The notes beneath the pieces were generated by a model, which worked only from the letters and a program-made list of their open reading frames with translations, was not told the DNA's origin and made no database searches. From Acanthaster planci (lineage: Eukaryota > Echinodermata > Asteroidea > Valvatida > Acanthasteridae), in the NCBI RefSeq assembly GCF_001949145.1, contig NW_019091415.1:562734-626733 (forward strand): a DNA stretch of 64,000 nt, read 5' to 3'. Positions 1 through 12,200 of the stretch are shown here, piece by piece. How positions within the stretch are numbered: the stretch's first letter is position 1; each line of letters opens with the position of its first letter. A program made the translations under genes and the position numbers.

Positions 1-902
1 GGCTTGCTAGCTCTTGACCTGGCACGTTAATAATTGTTTCTGTTTGACGGCCATGGATGATAGCTTTTATTCCTCTGTACCACCCAGCTGGATTGGAGGC
101 CTTATGTGTCTGTATTCTGGTGACATAGTGTTCCTTTTTGCAAGATGTATGGCTTGAATGACTTTGTTTCTCATTTGTTTCCACGTTCTGTGTTGCTTAT
201 GATGAAAGGCATTTTGTCACTTCCTGATCATTGATTTAATTGAAGGAGTCATCCATGGTTTGTCCTGCGAGTGTAATTTGATCGAGTAAATTGGAAGGTA
301 GTAGTCCAAGGCCCAATTCAATACATCTTAGAAAGCCTCATATTGTTGGTTGGGTTCAGTGGCTTTCAGAACAGGTGACCAGTCATAATTGCAAATCCAC
401 GTCTCGAATTGACAAATGCCTGAATCACGAAGTGGTCTTGTGATTTGTATTCTGGTAGCATTTTCTTTCTTGCTTTGTGCAGTAGGCAACCACAAAATTG
501 CCTTGTGGTCACTTCTTCCAAGTGGAGAACAAATTTGCGGCTGTTTGTAGTAGGTTGATAGGTTTGTGATGATTTTGTCCTGGGTTCTGTTTTCCCTTGT
601 TGGTTTATGAACAATCTGCTTGAACTTGGTATCAGCGAGCAATGGCTTTAAATCAAGTCTCCCATGACTATGATTCCTGCATGTAGGTGGTTGCTTCGAG
701 TATTGTCAAGTGTGTCATGTAGATGGTCAAGAAGTAAATCTGCAGCAGGGCTGTCTGGGGGATAATACACTACAGCTATAACCAGATGAGACAGTGATCT
801 TGGAAGGCGATATGGTTGCACCTTTACCCATAATACTTCAAGGCCCTCTGGTACAGTAATATGTACCTGTAGTTGTTCAGAAGCCTGCTGCTGATGCCTC
901 AT
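1..902 (-). mobile_element. LINE (non-LTR retrotransposon) fragment: endonuclease C-half and EN-RT linker
   Basis: Read on the minus strand, two adjoining frames (902-648, then 642-328) match the apurinic-type endonuclease of non-LTR retrotransposons. The first contains VVYYPPDSPAADLL and ends in GIIVMGDL. The second contains PTRENRTQDKIITNL and GRSDHKAILWL, where SDH is the usual catalytic motif near the end of this domain. From 327 to 1 the same strand still reads as the basic EN-RT linker (KPWMTPSIKSMIRKRQNAF, then a region with NPAGWYRGIKAI), so the reverse transcriptase should lie left of the window. Frame changes show it is dead. Clade (CR1/L2-like or related) is inferred only. The 5' side is cut off near 902, where a different element begins. 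Confidence 0.75.
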
Positions 903-1084
903 TTCTCTGGATTCCTAGTATACATCTATACCAGGAGTTCACAGCTCTCTGTTTCATGGCGTGACAAACAGTGTAGAACTCCAACTGAACTCTTTCTTCT
1001 TCTACGCAACATGGAACTGCAGTCAACAATCAAATGTAGCTACCGTTTGGTTTCACAACTACCCAATGTGCTTCCCCCATCGAC

Positions 1085-1870
1085 TCAGACAGCACTGACC
1101 CTAGGTACCCTCTTCCTGGCATGTTCATTCAGTGTTTCCTTCCAAATAGCCCTTAAACATCTTCTCCGAGGAATGTTTCTTGAGTGTTCTCCTACCAAGG
1201 GACTAATTCCTTCCTGGGACCTGTCAGTTGTCCAACTACTTGCTGGTCCTGTCTTTGAGCCCCTCTGTGAAGCATCGATCAACTTGATGGTGAAACTGGC
1301 ATTTATACTGGCAGTTACTACCTTATGCCGAGGCAGCAAACTGAAAGCTTTGTCCATCGCTGATGGCCTATCCGATGGGAACCCCACAGTGTTCGTCTCA
1401 TCCCAGTGCTGGCATTCCTCACAGCCTCACATTGTGCCTGACATTACTAAACACACTGAGACCCCAGACAACAAGCCATGGTGCTCAGTATGAACTCTTA
1501 AATGGTACCTAGCCAGAACCAGAAACTCAGATTAATGACATCGCAGCTCTTCATAACTACAATAAAACCTTACCTAGCTGCAACCAGAAACACTATAGCC
1601 AGTGGGCAGTTTCGGCCATCAAATTTGTTAACCCAGACTGGCCGAACTCTTTGGACAATCAAACTCAATGCCTCATTAGGGCTCATGAAATCGGGTAGTA
1701 TTGACCTCATGGGCCTACTTCTGGGGCGTGTCGATGGAGGAGATATGCAGTGTAGCATGCTGGAAGATTTCATCTAGTTCACCACATGCTACCTCACCGA
1801 TGTCTTGCAAAGGGACCCCTCACATGGCAGGGCTGTCCTGACATCAGCCGCATCAATGCTGAAGAGTTCC
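1085..1870 (+). pseudogene. DIRS-type tyrosine recombinase relic
   Basis: An open frame running to 1493 contains IPSWDLSVVQLLAG, then FEPLCEASINLMVKLAFILA and TTLCRGSKLKALSI. This is the layout of the tyrosine recombinase of DIRS/Ngaro retrotransposons, where the W-D-hydrophobic-V-V stretch precedes a helix and the first catalytic Arg. Further on, in shifted frames, come a His-Glu-Ile-Gly where HxxR is expected (about 1682-1693), a GVSMEEICSVACW block (about 1726-1764), and CYLTDVLQRDP (about 1786-1818) holding the probable nucleophilic Tyr. Several frameshifts and the R-to-G change at HxxR imply inactivity. No RT/RNase H or split repeats of a DIRS element were seen nearby. The family-level call is fairly sure; DIRS versus Ngaro is not resolved. 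Confidence 0.55.
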
Positions 1871-2997
1871 TCATTGGGCCGGGGCGGTCCACCACTGGAA
1901 CTACCTACATGTAACAGCTCCTACCTGGTGAGTCTGCACTATGGCCCTTAAAGTTTATATGCTCCTCTAACACACACTTTTTATGTAGTGTGTTTTCACC
2001 GCATCTCCCACCTAGGGGACAGTGCTGCTCTGCACGTTTAGTGACTGCTTGGGGTAGGATGAAAGCAAAAGACACCTTCCCCACAGAAATGTGGGTCAGG
2101 TCTGCTATTGAATACCTACCCCAAACAGTCACCTCCCTCCCATCCTTCCCCACTATTGGCTTGGATGGTACTAATACCTGAAAAGAAGGACGATCATGGT
2201 GGCAGCTCTTCTGTGCATTATAGGATTAGAGGGCACATTATGGTTGAACAGCATGCCTCTACAGATAATAAATTATTAATTTGTGGAGTAACTTTTTTAT
2301 GCATATATTTAATTTTTGAAAAAATTCAAGTCATAGTTTAGGCATGGGCTTGGTGAGGTCTTTGTATTCCCTAACACGTTATCTTAATTAAGAAAATTAG
2401 GCAGAATAATAGAGAATTTCATGAACAAGATTGCATTGGAACTGGGTACTTAACCACCTGGCTCCATATTATTGGACTGGATACTAGTAACCAACAAATG
2501 AAAGCTTTGGAAATGTTTTTTGGGGAAAGGTTTTATATCAAAATCAGCCTACATTTTATGCCTGAGTGAATGTCATGGTTACTGGTATGTACATTTAAAC
2601 ACAACAAAGGATGCTGACTGCTGCATGTTCGCTTGAAGAAACACTTGCATATAAAATAATGTTGGGGAAAAGTGATTAAGTTTGCATGATAATTTAAATG
2701 CAGTCATTCATTTTACAACGTAGATATAAAGTGATACAGTTTTTGATGTCCAGAGGTTGTTAAGGATCATTTTGGGTAAGATATATTTATATTTTGAATA
2801 TGTTTGGCTGAAACCTTTTTTTTTCTCTCCCTTTTTTTCTGTGTAGATTTTCAGGTTGGGTTCCTTTTACCGACTCCCATGTTTTACTTCAGTACAGATC
2901 TGGGTTTTCATACCACATACATGTAAATGCAGACCACTAGTTTCTACAGGTGTCTTTGTAAAACAGAAACATTAAAATTTACCAAATTTTTTTTCAG
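1871..2997. other. Non-coding stretch, presumed intron 5' of the first ROCO exon
   Basis: No supported gene. Short open frames in 1905-2341 have no recognisable domain. The interval is AT-rich and ends in a long pyrimidine tract and AG at 2996-2997, the acceptor of the COR exon. Confidence 0.5.
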
Positions 2998-3213
2998 GTC
3001 CGTCAAATTCTTCAGAAATCTATTGGAGACTTTTCCAATGCTGAGCTATTGACAATGCTGAAATTCTACCATGATATTGGTCAGATTCTCTTCTTCGATG
3101 GACAGACAGAGGCCCATCCAAACCTGATGCACATGGGTGGTATTCTTGCTGATCGATGTTGGCTGATCAAGTTGTTCAGAATGTTTCTAGCTGTCCCTAA
3201 GCTAAAGGATCAG
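2998..3213 (+). CDS. ROCO gene exon: COR-A start
   Basis: Exon of 72 codons between a pyrimidine-rich acceptor (ttttttttcag) and donor CAG|GTGAAT. It encodes an alpha-helical COR-A segment with FYHDIGQILFFDGQ and DRCWLIKLFRMFLA. The latter corresponds to the conserved 'hydrophobic-D-x-x-W-L-hydrophobic' core seen in ROCO COR domains. It enters and leaves in phase 0. There is no stop in frame, and the frame has no plausible start, so it is internal. Confidence 0.85.
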
Positions 3214-6200
3214 GTGAATTCATTGCGTTCTTAGCACGTCCTTTAAGTTGGATGAGTACAAAACAAGTTGAAGTGAGAAATGGTGTGTTCCATGTGGTAC
3301 GTTCTGCTTATTGTTTACCCACCAAGTCAAAATGAGAGTAAAGTTGCACTCCACTGTTATGGTGTATAATAAAAAAATTGAAGGGGGAGGTTGATTTTGG
3401 GGCTTTATAATATTTGGAAAAGGTAACACCCTTCTATTTAATTCCCAATTTTTAACGGGATAATATATTTAAAAACCTCATTTTCATACTAATTTTTGAT
3501 GGTAGCATTTTTCGTGCCTGGACAGAAATGTTGACACAATGTTGGAAACAAAGCTGTAAAGCCACTGGAAAAATGCCACATTTACACCCTACTTTTACCC
3601 TGAGTATTGGAAATGCCAATATCTCCAAAAAAAATCCTATGTTTGGCTCATTTTGTGGTGACATCACATTGTCTTTCCAAAGTCAGATCTTAAGCCACTG
3701 CTAATTAGTGTTGCTCATTCCAGAGTTTCTGATACATGTTAGTTTTTAGATTTTTAGTTCATATGCATTTAGATGTCTGGGGAAAAAATGAAACAGTTGT
3801 TTGAAAAGAACAATTACCCCGATCTAGACAGAGTTAAAAAAAGGTTATCATTGACGTGTCAATTCTTCCCCACAAAGTCACGGTATGAATAACTATGATC
3901 ATGAAAATCAATGATAAAATTTGCCCGTTAAAAAAATAAAATAGTTGTGGGACGCACTGGTACAAGCAACCCGAGAAAAGAGAACTATTCTAGATTTTGA
4001 AATAATTATGGATCTGACTGGTCCCAATTTCTTTTGGATCACAATGTAAAGCTGTATGGGGCCAAATTTGATGCTCAAAATCAGTTCCTTCAAAAAATCA
4101 CAAATTTTGAATGTTGTTGGTAACAATTATGTGCTTTCAGCGAGTAGTTTTTACAATCATGGAATGTAATTTTTTAATTTTTTTTAATTTTGTTTTTGTA
4201 TTTTTGTTGCTGTGCTTTTTATAAAAATGTCTCAATTATTCTTAGTCTATCTTTTTCCTAATTAAGTCTCCAGCATTCACAAGATCTTGGAAAAGGTTAA
4301 ATGAAGAGGGAATTCTGGAGGAAACTTTGATCAACCACTTGTGGAGCGGTACACTGAATGAGATCCAGGAATGGCATGTTGGCGATGCATTAGATACAAA
4401 GCAGGCCTTGTTGAGCCTCATGTGCAAGTTGGACCTTCTCTGCGAACGATATTCACTCCATCAGGTCTGTGGTTCATTCTCTCAGTCAAGCCTCGGATCC
4501 ATTCCCTCAGTCAANNNNNNNNNNNNNNNNNNNNNNNNNNNNNNNNNNNNNNNNNNNNNNNNNNNNNNNNNNNNNNNNNNNNNNNNNNNNNNNNNNNNNN
4601 NNNNNNNNNNNNNNNNNNNNNNNNNNNNNNNNNNNNNNNNNNNNNNNNNNNNNNNNNNNNNNNNNNNNNNNNNNNNNNNNNNNNNNNNNNNNNNNNNNNN
4701 NNNNNNNNNNNNNNNNNNNNNNNNNNNNNNNNNNNNNNNNNNNNNNNNNNNNNNNNNNNNNNNNNNNNNNNNNNNNNNNNNNNNNNNNNNNNNNNNNNNN
4801 NNNNNNNNNNNNNNNNNNNNNNNNNNNNNNNNNNNNNNNNNNNNNNNNNNNNNNNNNNNNNNNNNNNNNNNNNNNNNNNNNNNNNNNNNNNNNNNNNNNN
4901 NNNNNNNNNNNNNNNNNNNNNNNNNNNNNNNNNNNNNNNNNNNNNNNNNNNNNNNNNNNNNNNNNNNNNNNNNNNNNNNNNNNNNNNNNNNNNNNNNNNN
5001 NNNNNNNNNNNNNNNNNNNNNNNNNNNNNNNNNNNNNNNNNNNNNNNNNNNNNNNNNNNNNNNNNNNNNNNNNNNNNNNNNNNNNNNNNNNNNNNNNNNN
5101 NNNNNNNNNNNNNNNNNNNNNNNNNNNNNNNNNNNNNNNNNNNNNNNNNNNNNNNNNNNNNTCAGTCAAGTCAGTCTGGGATCCATTCCTTCAGTCGAGA
5201 CAGTCTGGGATCCATTCCTTCAGTCAAGACAGTCTGGGAACCATTCCTTCAGTCAAGACAGTCTGGGATCCATTCCTTCAGTCAAGATGAACCCATTCCT
5301 TCAGTCAAGACAGTCTGGGATCCATTCCCTCAGTCAAGATGAACCCATTCCTTCAGTCAAGTCAGTCTGGGATCCATTCCCTCAGTCAAGACAGTCTGTA
5401 ATCCATTCCCTCAGTCAAGTCAGTCTGGGATCCATTCCTTCAGTCAAGTCAGTTTGGGATCCATTCCTTCAGTCAAGTCAGTCTGGGATCCATTCCTTCA
5501 GTCAAGTCAGTCTGGGATCCATTCCTTCAGTCAAGTCAGTCTGGGATCCATTCCTTCAGTCAAGTCAGTTTGGGATCCATTCCTTCAGTCAAGTCAGTCT
5601 GGGATCCATTCCCTTAGTCAAGACAGTATTAGATCCATTCCCTTAGTAAAGTCAGTTTGTAATCCATTCTTTCAGTCAAGTCAGTCTGTAAATCATTCCC
5701 TCAGTCAAGTCAGTCTGTACTCCATTCCTCCAATCAAGATAGTCTGTGATCTATTTCTTCTTTCAAATAAGTCTGTGATACATTAAATTCCCTTTTGTCA
5801 AATAAGTCTGTAATCCATCCCACTCAGTCAAATGAAACTGTTCAGTCGTGTCTTTCTGTTCTTCATCCCAATCAAGTCAGTCCACGCAGTCAAGTCATTC
5901 TGTGAAGTGTTCTCCTTAATCATGTCAATCTGTTCATTCCATTTGGGCATGTCAGTCTGTGATCCAGTTTATTCAGGCACATTAGTCTACAGCAGTGTTC
6001 AGACATTATTTTAGCTAAAAACTGTAAAATTAAATAGAATTGCTCACCATGGGAAGTCGGTTGTAAAATGAAAACAAACTGAGCGTTTAGACACCATGTT
6101 CACCACTTCATGCCGGGTGGAGTTAGCTGTATGCATAACCTGCTGCCGGGCAATTTTCATGATTTTCTGGTTTCAAGATTCTTCAAAAATTCATGTCTTC

Positions 6201-9200
6201 CTTTTCTGGACGTGTACACCCAAACGAATGACTGTCCTGTGGCAAGTTTAATCTGACAAGCAACCTCCATTGACACATGAGAATTGCAGCCAGGCCTGCC
6301 ACCCAGTAAAGAGCCCCATTGTGCGATGTTGTATAATTCCTCTTTGTTCTGGAAATTTAGCCCAGTGCATTGCTGAAAATGGTCTCGCTATGTAGAGCGA
6401 TTGACGGTTGACTCCAGTGTGAAATTTGCGGTTTAGTACAGTGGCATGTTTGTTCAACTTGTGCCCACAGGCAGAGGGCAGTGTAATAGTGGAGTGCATG
6501 CGGGCCATGAAGGAGAAATGGGTCATTCTATAAATTGCATCCTACTTTTGTTATTTGATATGGAAATATCACTAGAATTGATTTCAAGCTATTGCTATTT
6601 GTTTGGCAGGTAATTTTCATTTATTCATCACTCTTGGAAATTAGAAAATGTGCTCTGAACTGTCAGATATGACAGGGACACGAAAAAATGGACCCCTAAT
6701 CTGTAGAATTACCTAAATACCCATTCCCTTCGGGGGCACAAGTGTGCTTTGCTTCAAGGTTGATTGTAAGACATGAGTGTGTGTCAATTTGAGGATTGAT
6801 TGCTGGTAAGACCTTTCCCTTCCCATGTATAATTTCTACTTCCCCCTAAACTTTCCCATCAAATTTTATCACCCAAGCACTATTTCCCTTCCCACAGTGT
6901 AATTTTGTATTTCAACAGAAAACTTCCCAATCAATTTTTATGTAACAAATTTACTACTACAACTTGTAGAACTTTAACAAGGAGTCATTGACAGACAGAA
7001 ATGTCTTGCTGTGGACTGTACACAGTGGAGAACTTCTCAAGGAGACGGTCGATGACCGGACACAACTTGAACCGGCAGTCAGGGCAGTTCTCCAACATGG
7101 CACCATTGTCATTGAAGTGCAGGGCCAGCAGGATGGCAAGGAACTGGTCTCAGGGCGTGACGGACAGGAACAGGCTTGTCTTCAGCAGTGGGTCAGTCGA
7201 CCAGTAGCTGTGAAGGGTGGGGTGTTTTGTGATACCCATCATGATGCAAAGGCCCAGAAAGGCTTTCAGTTCTTGGGTATTCACATCAGTCCATGACCTT
7301 ATCTGTGCCGATGTCATGGCAGGTCTCTGTTTGGCAAATTGGTTGGTTTCTTGGGCGATCTTGTGATACAGTACATCGTCAAAAACACCCCAAATGACTC
7401 ACTGCAGGTGGAACTGCATTATTGGTGGGAGTTGGTGGCACCATCATTACCGGTAAAGCTGTACTTCAGCGGCGTGCTGTCCTCATCCTTCCACTGGAAC
7501 GGTGAAGCACTGGTGCTTGTCGATGCGGATGCGGTGGCCTGTCTCTTTTGCTTGGTGTATAACGCTAAGTATACCTTTAAGCAGTGCATGGGCATTGTGG
7601 GGTGAGCTGTGTCAATCAATGTGGCAAGGGCACAGTGAATGCTGGACTGCTGTTTGTCTTCAAATGACTTCAAACAGCGCGTGGGCCATGAGGTTGAACT
7701 GTGTCATTCATCAGGCACATCAGCATAATGTTTTGTGAGTGTTGAATTTTTGGCTATTTTGTCTCAAAAATAGAGTGGCTAACTTAGCCTTTGAAAATAA
7801 ATTGAAAAGTCTCTTTTTTGTGTGTGTTTTCTTCTTTTCCAAAATAAAGTAAACAAATTTTTATATCAAAAGGAAAATAAATTGACCACCTGGGTCATAA
7901 ACAAAAATAAGATATGAAATGAAACGCCGTCGTTGTAGCTCACCAGAATATATTAGCTGTATACTACAACCCGGTTCACCACAACGACGTATGCGAAGAA
8001 AAGGATGAAAATTGACAACCGGAATCACCCAGAACGAAGCACAGGAACTCGGAGTAGTGAAGTGACCGCTGTGACCATCAGCAACACAGGAAAGAAAAAA
8101 AGAGAGGGACGCATGGCAGTGGGGGCTATTTAAAAAGAAATTGGTGATGCACTTCACCGCTCACGCTACGTAATTAACGAAAGGGCAATGAAAGAAATTC
8201 GACTAGGGGCTACTACAAATGAATGCTGCACAGCTGTATTGTTTTTACTAATGTGGCCAGATTCCACAAGGGTGCAGCGGTACCGTATCGCTCATCGTTG
8301 GAGTGCTGGAGCACTTTTATCCTTGCAGATAATCTGCAGCAGGTGCTGGCAGCGGCAAACAATGGTACTGTTTCAAACAGATGGACTACCTCTGTTAATG
8401 ATCAGCACTCTGTACTGAGAGCTTATAAACCTTGATTGGCAAGTCCCAGCTGCTCGGTCTTTTGTTTAAGTATTTTCCAAGTTCGGTCACCCTAGCCATG
8501 AATAAAGGCCCAGTTCCCTGGCCCTGGGAACCCATTGTTGCCCATCAGTGATAAAATTACTTCCGCTGATGGCATAAACCTTTGACTGACAGCAAGTTAA
8601 CTTTCTCTATTAAAGAAGGCCCAGCAACTTTGATTTTTTTTTTTTTAAGAAAGTTCCGATTTCTGGCACCCCGGCCATGAATTTACGGCCAAGGTCTCCA
8701 GTACTGGGAACCCCGGCAACAAGTGGTTAACATGGTGAGTTCAACTCACAATAGTTTATCTACTCATCTCAGGGTCATGTGTAACTTCCGCTCATTACAT
8801 AATGCTCACACTAGATCATGTACATAACCACATAATTGTACAATAGAGCTGCATTGAAAGACATTCATCACATTCTTGCATACTCTTGAAGTGTTTGTAC
8901 CACTGGAAAATAATCACTTTGCAGAAATCTACTGGATGAAATGTTGACTAATATTTGATTAATTATTAGTTGTTATTAATAATAACACACTACTTTTGCA
9001 TGCATGCAGGGCACCTACCAACTAAGTTATGCCACATAAAAACCTTTTATATATTAAACTCTCGTCTAAGGCTGTTCAGACAGTGTACAAAATTTTTAAC
9101 TGTTTAGCACTAAGCCAACTCTCTGAGTTGGTTTAATGTACATCACCATTTTAGTGGTGAGATAAAACTGACTCGGTTTAACTTAAAAGCATTCAGACCT

Positions 9201-12200
9201 TGCTTTAACATAAAAGTTCAACTACATGTAAGTGAGTTTAAAGGGTAGCTGCAATAAATTTGTTTGAATACAAACCTTCAAAATGTACCCTTGTATCCCC
9301 TTGTGTTAACCATATTTACAAATGTTGTTTCACTGTTTGGAAGGGTTTTTACTACCTTTTTGGCTTTTATGCTAATGAGATTTTCATATTCATGAGCAAA
9401 ACTGTGATGTTATCCCAGGAAGAAAGCCTCAATGTTACATTGATTTGTACACAAACAAAGTCTTGCATTTTGGGTGAGTTTTCTCTTGCTGATTCATTGT
9501 CGTTTATGTGCACATCAATATGCAAGCATTAAACCAAATCTCAGAAATGTTTCAATAAGTAAATTCTGGGTCTTCAGCTTGAAAGGAACACTTTTTTAAC
9601 TGAAATGTATCTTCCCTAGATGACATCACAGCAACAGTGCCCTCAGTTGTTTAGGAAAGCATAAATACCTTTAAAGTTTTGAAAAGTGCTTTTTTCAATG
9701 CATGTAACCGAATTGCAATGCAAGAAAGTGTTCACACATGGCAGGTGACAACAAGTTAGAGAAAATGTATCTTATGATCCATTTAATAAGCCTTTTGTAA
9801 GTTAACTTTGACCCAGACCTGGTACTCTGAGTTCTTTAATTCACATATCTTGAATTCTCCATACTAAAACCACTGTTGCTATACCTCTTGATTCGGGGCA
9901 AGCTTTTGCTTAGTTACATAAGAGACACCTTGCAATAATACACTGTTTTCAATGGATAAGAAGGGCATGAAGGAACCAGTCCATTCCAGAGAAGGTGGTC
10001 GCTATGCTAAAGCTTGCCCCGAATCACAAGGTTTAGCAACGGTGTCTTTAGTCTGGGGAATTCAAATCTTTATGTTCATGTGCAATCAGATAATTCAGTG
10101 TACCAGATTTTATTCAAATTTAACTCGCAAATGGCTTATTCAGTCAAGTCAGTTTGCTGTGCATTCCATTCAGTCACATCTGTTTATGATATATTTATTC
10201 AAATCTTTTTTATTTACTTACTTCACCCTTTATGTGCTAATTTCTCTTACTATCCAGAGGGGTCCAGCAGGTGATCAGATGGAAACCAGTGATGTACAGG
10301 AAACCACCGAGAGAACATATTTTGTTCCAACTGCACTACATAAATCTTCCGTGATCAAAAGGGATCCACAGAATCCAGCATCTTACTTCATCTTTTATGT
10401 GGATTTCAAACAGATTGTACCTGGTATGTCTTATCATTTTGATTGATGAAACCACATCTGAAAAGCACGAATTCCTCAATGAATGATGCTGTATTGTAGG
10501 GAACCTTGGAGAGAATATAGAAATCATGCAAATTCCAATTTTGGTTTTCTTTCAAGTCTTGTCAGACATTTGTTGATTGCAGAGATGCCAACTTATATAA
10601 CTTAATTTTTACCATTGTATGATCCAGACTAAGATTTTACAGTTTCCTACTCTGAGGTTCAACAACTCTATGTAAGCTAGCCTGGAGCCAGCCTCAGAAA
10701 TGTGTTACTGGCATTCTGCAATTTGTGCGTACAAGGTGCATGAGTAGTGTTAGAAACCAGCAAGGTTGAACCACCCGCTCACCCCATTTAATGCTATGAT
10801 GAACTGGGGTGAATAAGCACGCGTGCACTTCATTGGCAACGTGATATGTATGTGTTCATGCACTGTACATGTACATCATCATTGTTACACATGTGCATTA
10901 TCGTCTTGACCATCACGATTGTGCTAAGTTGACTGGGGTGGAAGGTTTTCTTAGTTTTGATCCTGGGATTATAGGTGAGCAACTGGACTTTGTTTTGCCC
11001 AATGGCAACAAGTCAGCAGAAGTTCCGGGATGAATACACCAAAAATGGGCCTTTATTGCAAGGTCTCGTCATGGAGAAGCTTACATGTTTTGCATCACAT
11101 GCAATGGTGACAGAGATATTGCCCATGCTGGATCTTACAACATTAAGAAACACATTAAAACAAAAAAAAGAGCACTGGTATAGTGTTCCAGAGGTTGCAG
11201 GTTAAAATCCTGCTCCAGTCAATTGCTTTGTTCATCTTTTTAATTAAAAAAAGGCTTTTTGACTTTTCACAGGCAGCTTTTATTACAACAAATTTCAACT
11301 CGAATTGTTTGAATGTGTTTCTGTTGAAATGTATATTAGGTAAAAGGTAATTCGGTATCGTGACAGGATTACACTTTTTCATTTTGAAAAGTTGGCATCG
11401 GGCCTGTGACAAGATGAAGCACTTTCCAAACTTTGACATTTCTTTGACAAACTGATATAAAAATATTGAAAATATTTCTGCTAGTTAGCTCACAGCACTA
11501 GGTTCCTCTATAGATGAATCCAATGGGCCATGTGTGAAAGGGCACCCTCATTTGACTCTGCCATTTAAGGGGCATTCTGACCGGTTAAACACTACTCGCT
11601 ACCAGTGTCAACTCCGATTTCAAGTGCCCTTGTTTCATGTTTTCATAGTTTTAGCATTAGGGCCTATTTCAGATGTATGTTTCAGTGCAATTGCCATGGA
11701 TTCTTGGACGGAGGATGTTCATCAGTGGCCAAATTTTGAACTTCAGGGTGAGTTTAAACAAAAAACCATGGCATTGCAGTGCTCAGCCTAGACTAGGCCT
11801 ACTTTATTAAATTCGGTGTTGGTGAGCAGAGAATGTATTGTTTCAGAAGCCATTTTATGTCATTAAAAAGGATAAAAAGCTTATTAAAAAATTATTAAAT
11901 CTTTTTGACTAAGTGATCTTTGACATTCTTCAATGAGTGAATTAGCTCACTGCCCCATTCCTAGTTAATTTCTGTTTAGAAAGGATTTTGTTTTTGTTGA
12001 ATCAATTGTGGAAGAAAATTGTCGAACAGGAAATGATGGTGATGCATGTGTAATGAAGACCATGTCCTTTGTTTTTTGTTGTTGCTTTGTAATGTTTTTT
12101 GTCTCAACCTACCTTCAGCTAAATTAAAACTAAAAGGGGAACAAGGAAAATCTCTGCTCATTTGTATAAGCTTTAGCCTATTATTTGCTATTCACCTAAC

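Noticed and set aside
4507-5169. Minus-strand and plus-strand long open frames over 4.5-5.2 kb
   Set aside because: They consist of N translated as X, flanked by minisatellite units; not coding evidence.
6248-6526. C-terminal half of the piggyBac transposase
   Set aside because: No catalytic or Cys-rich end motif could be recognised in any frame.
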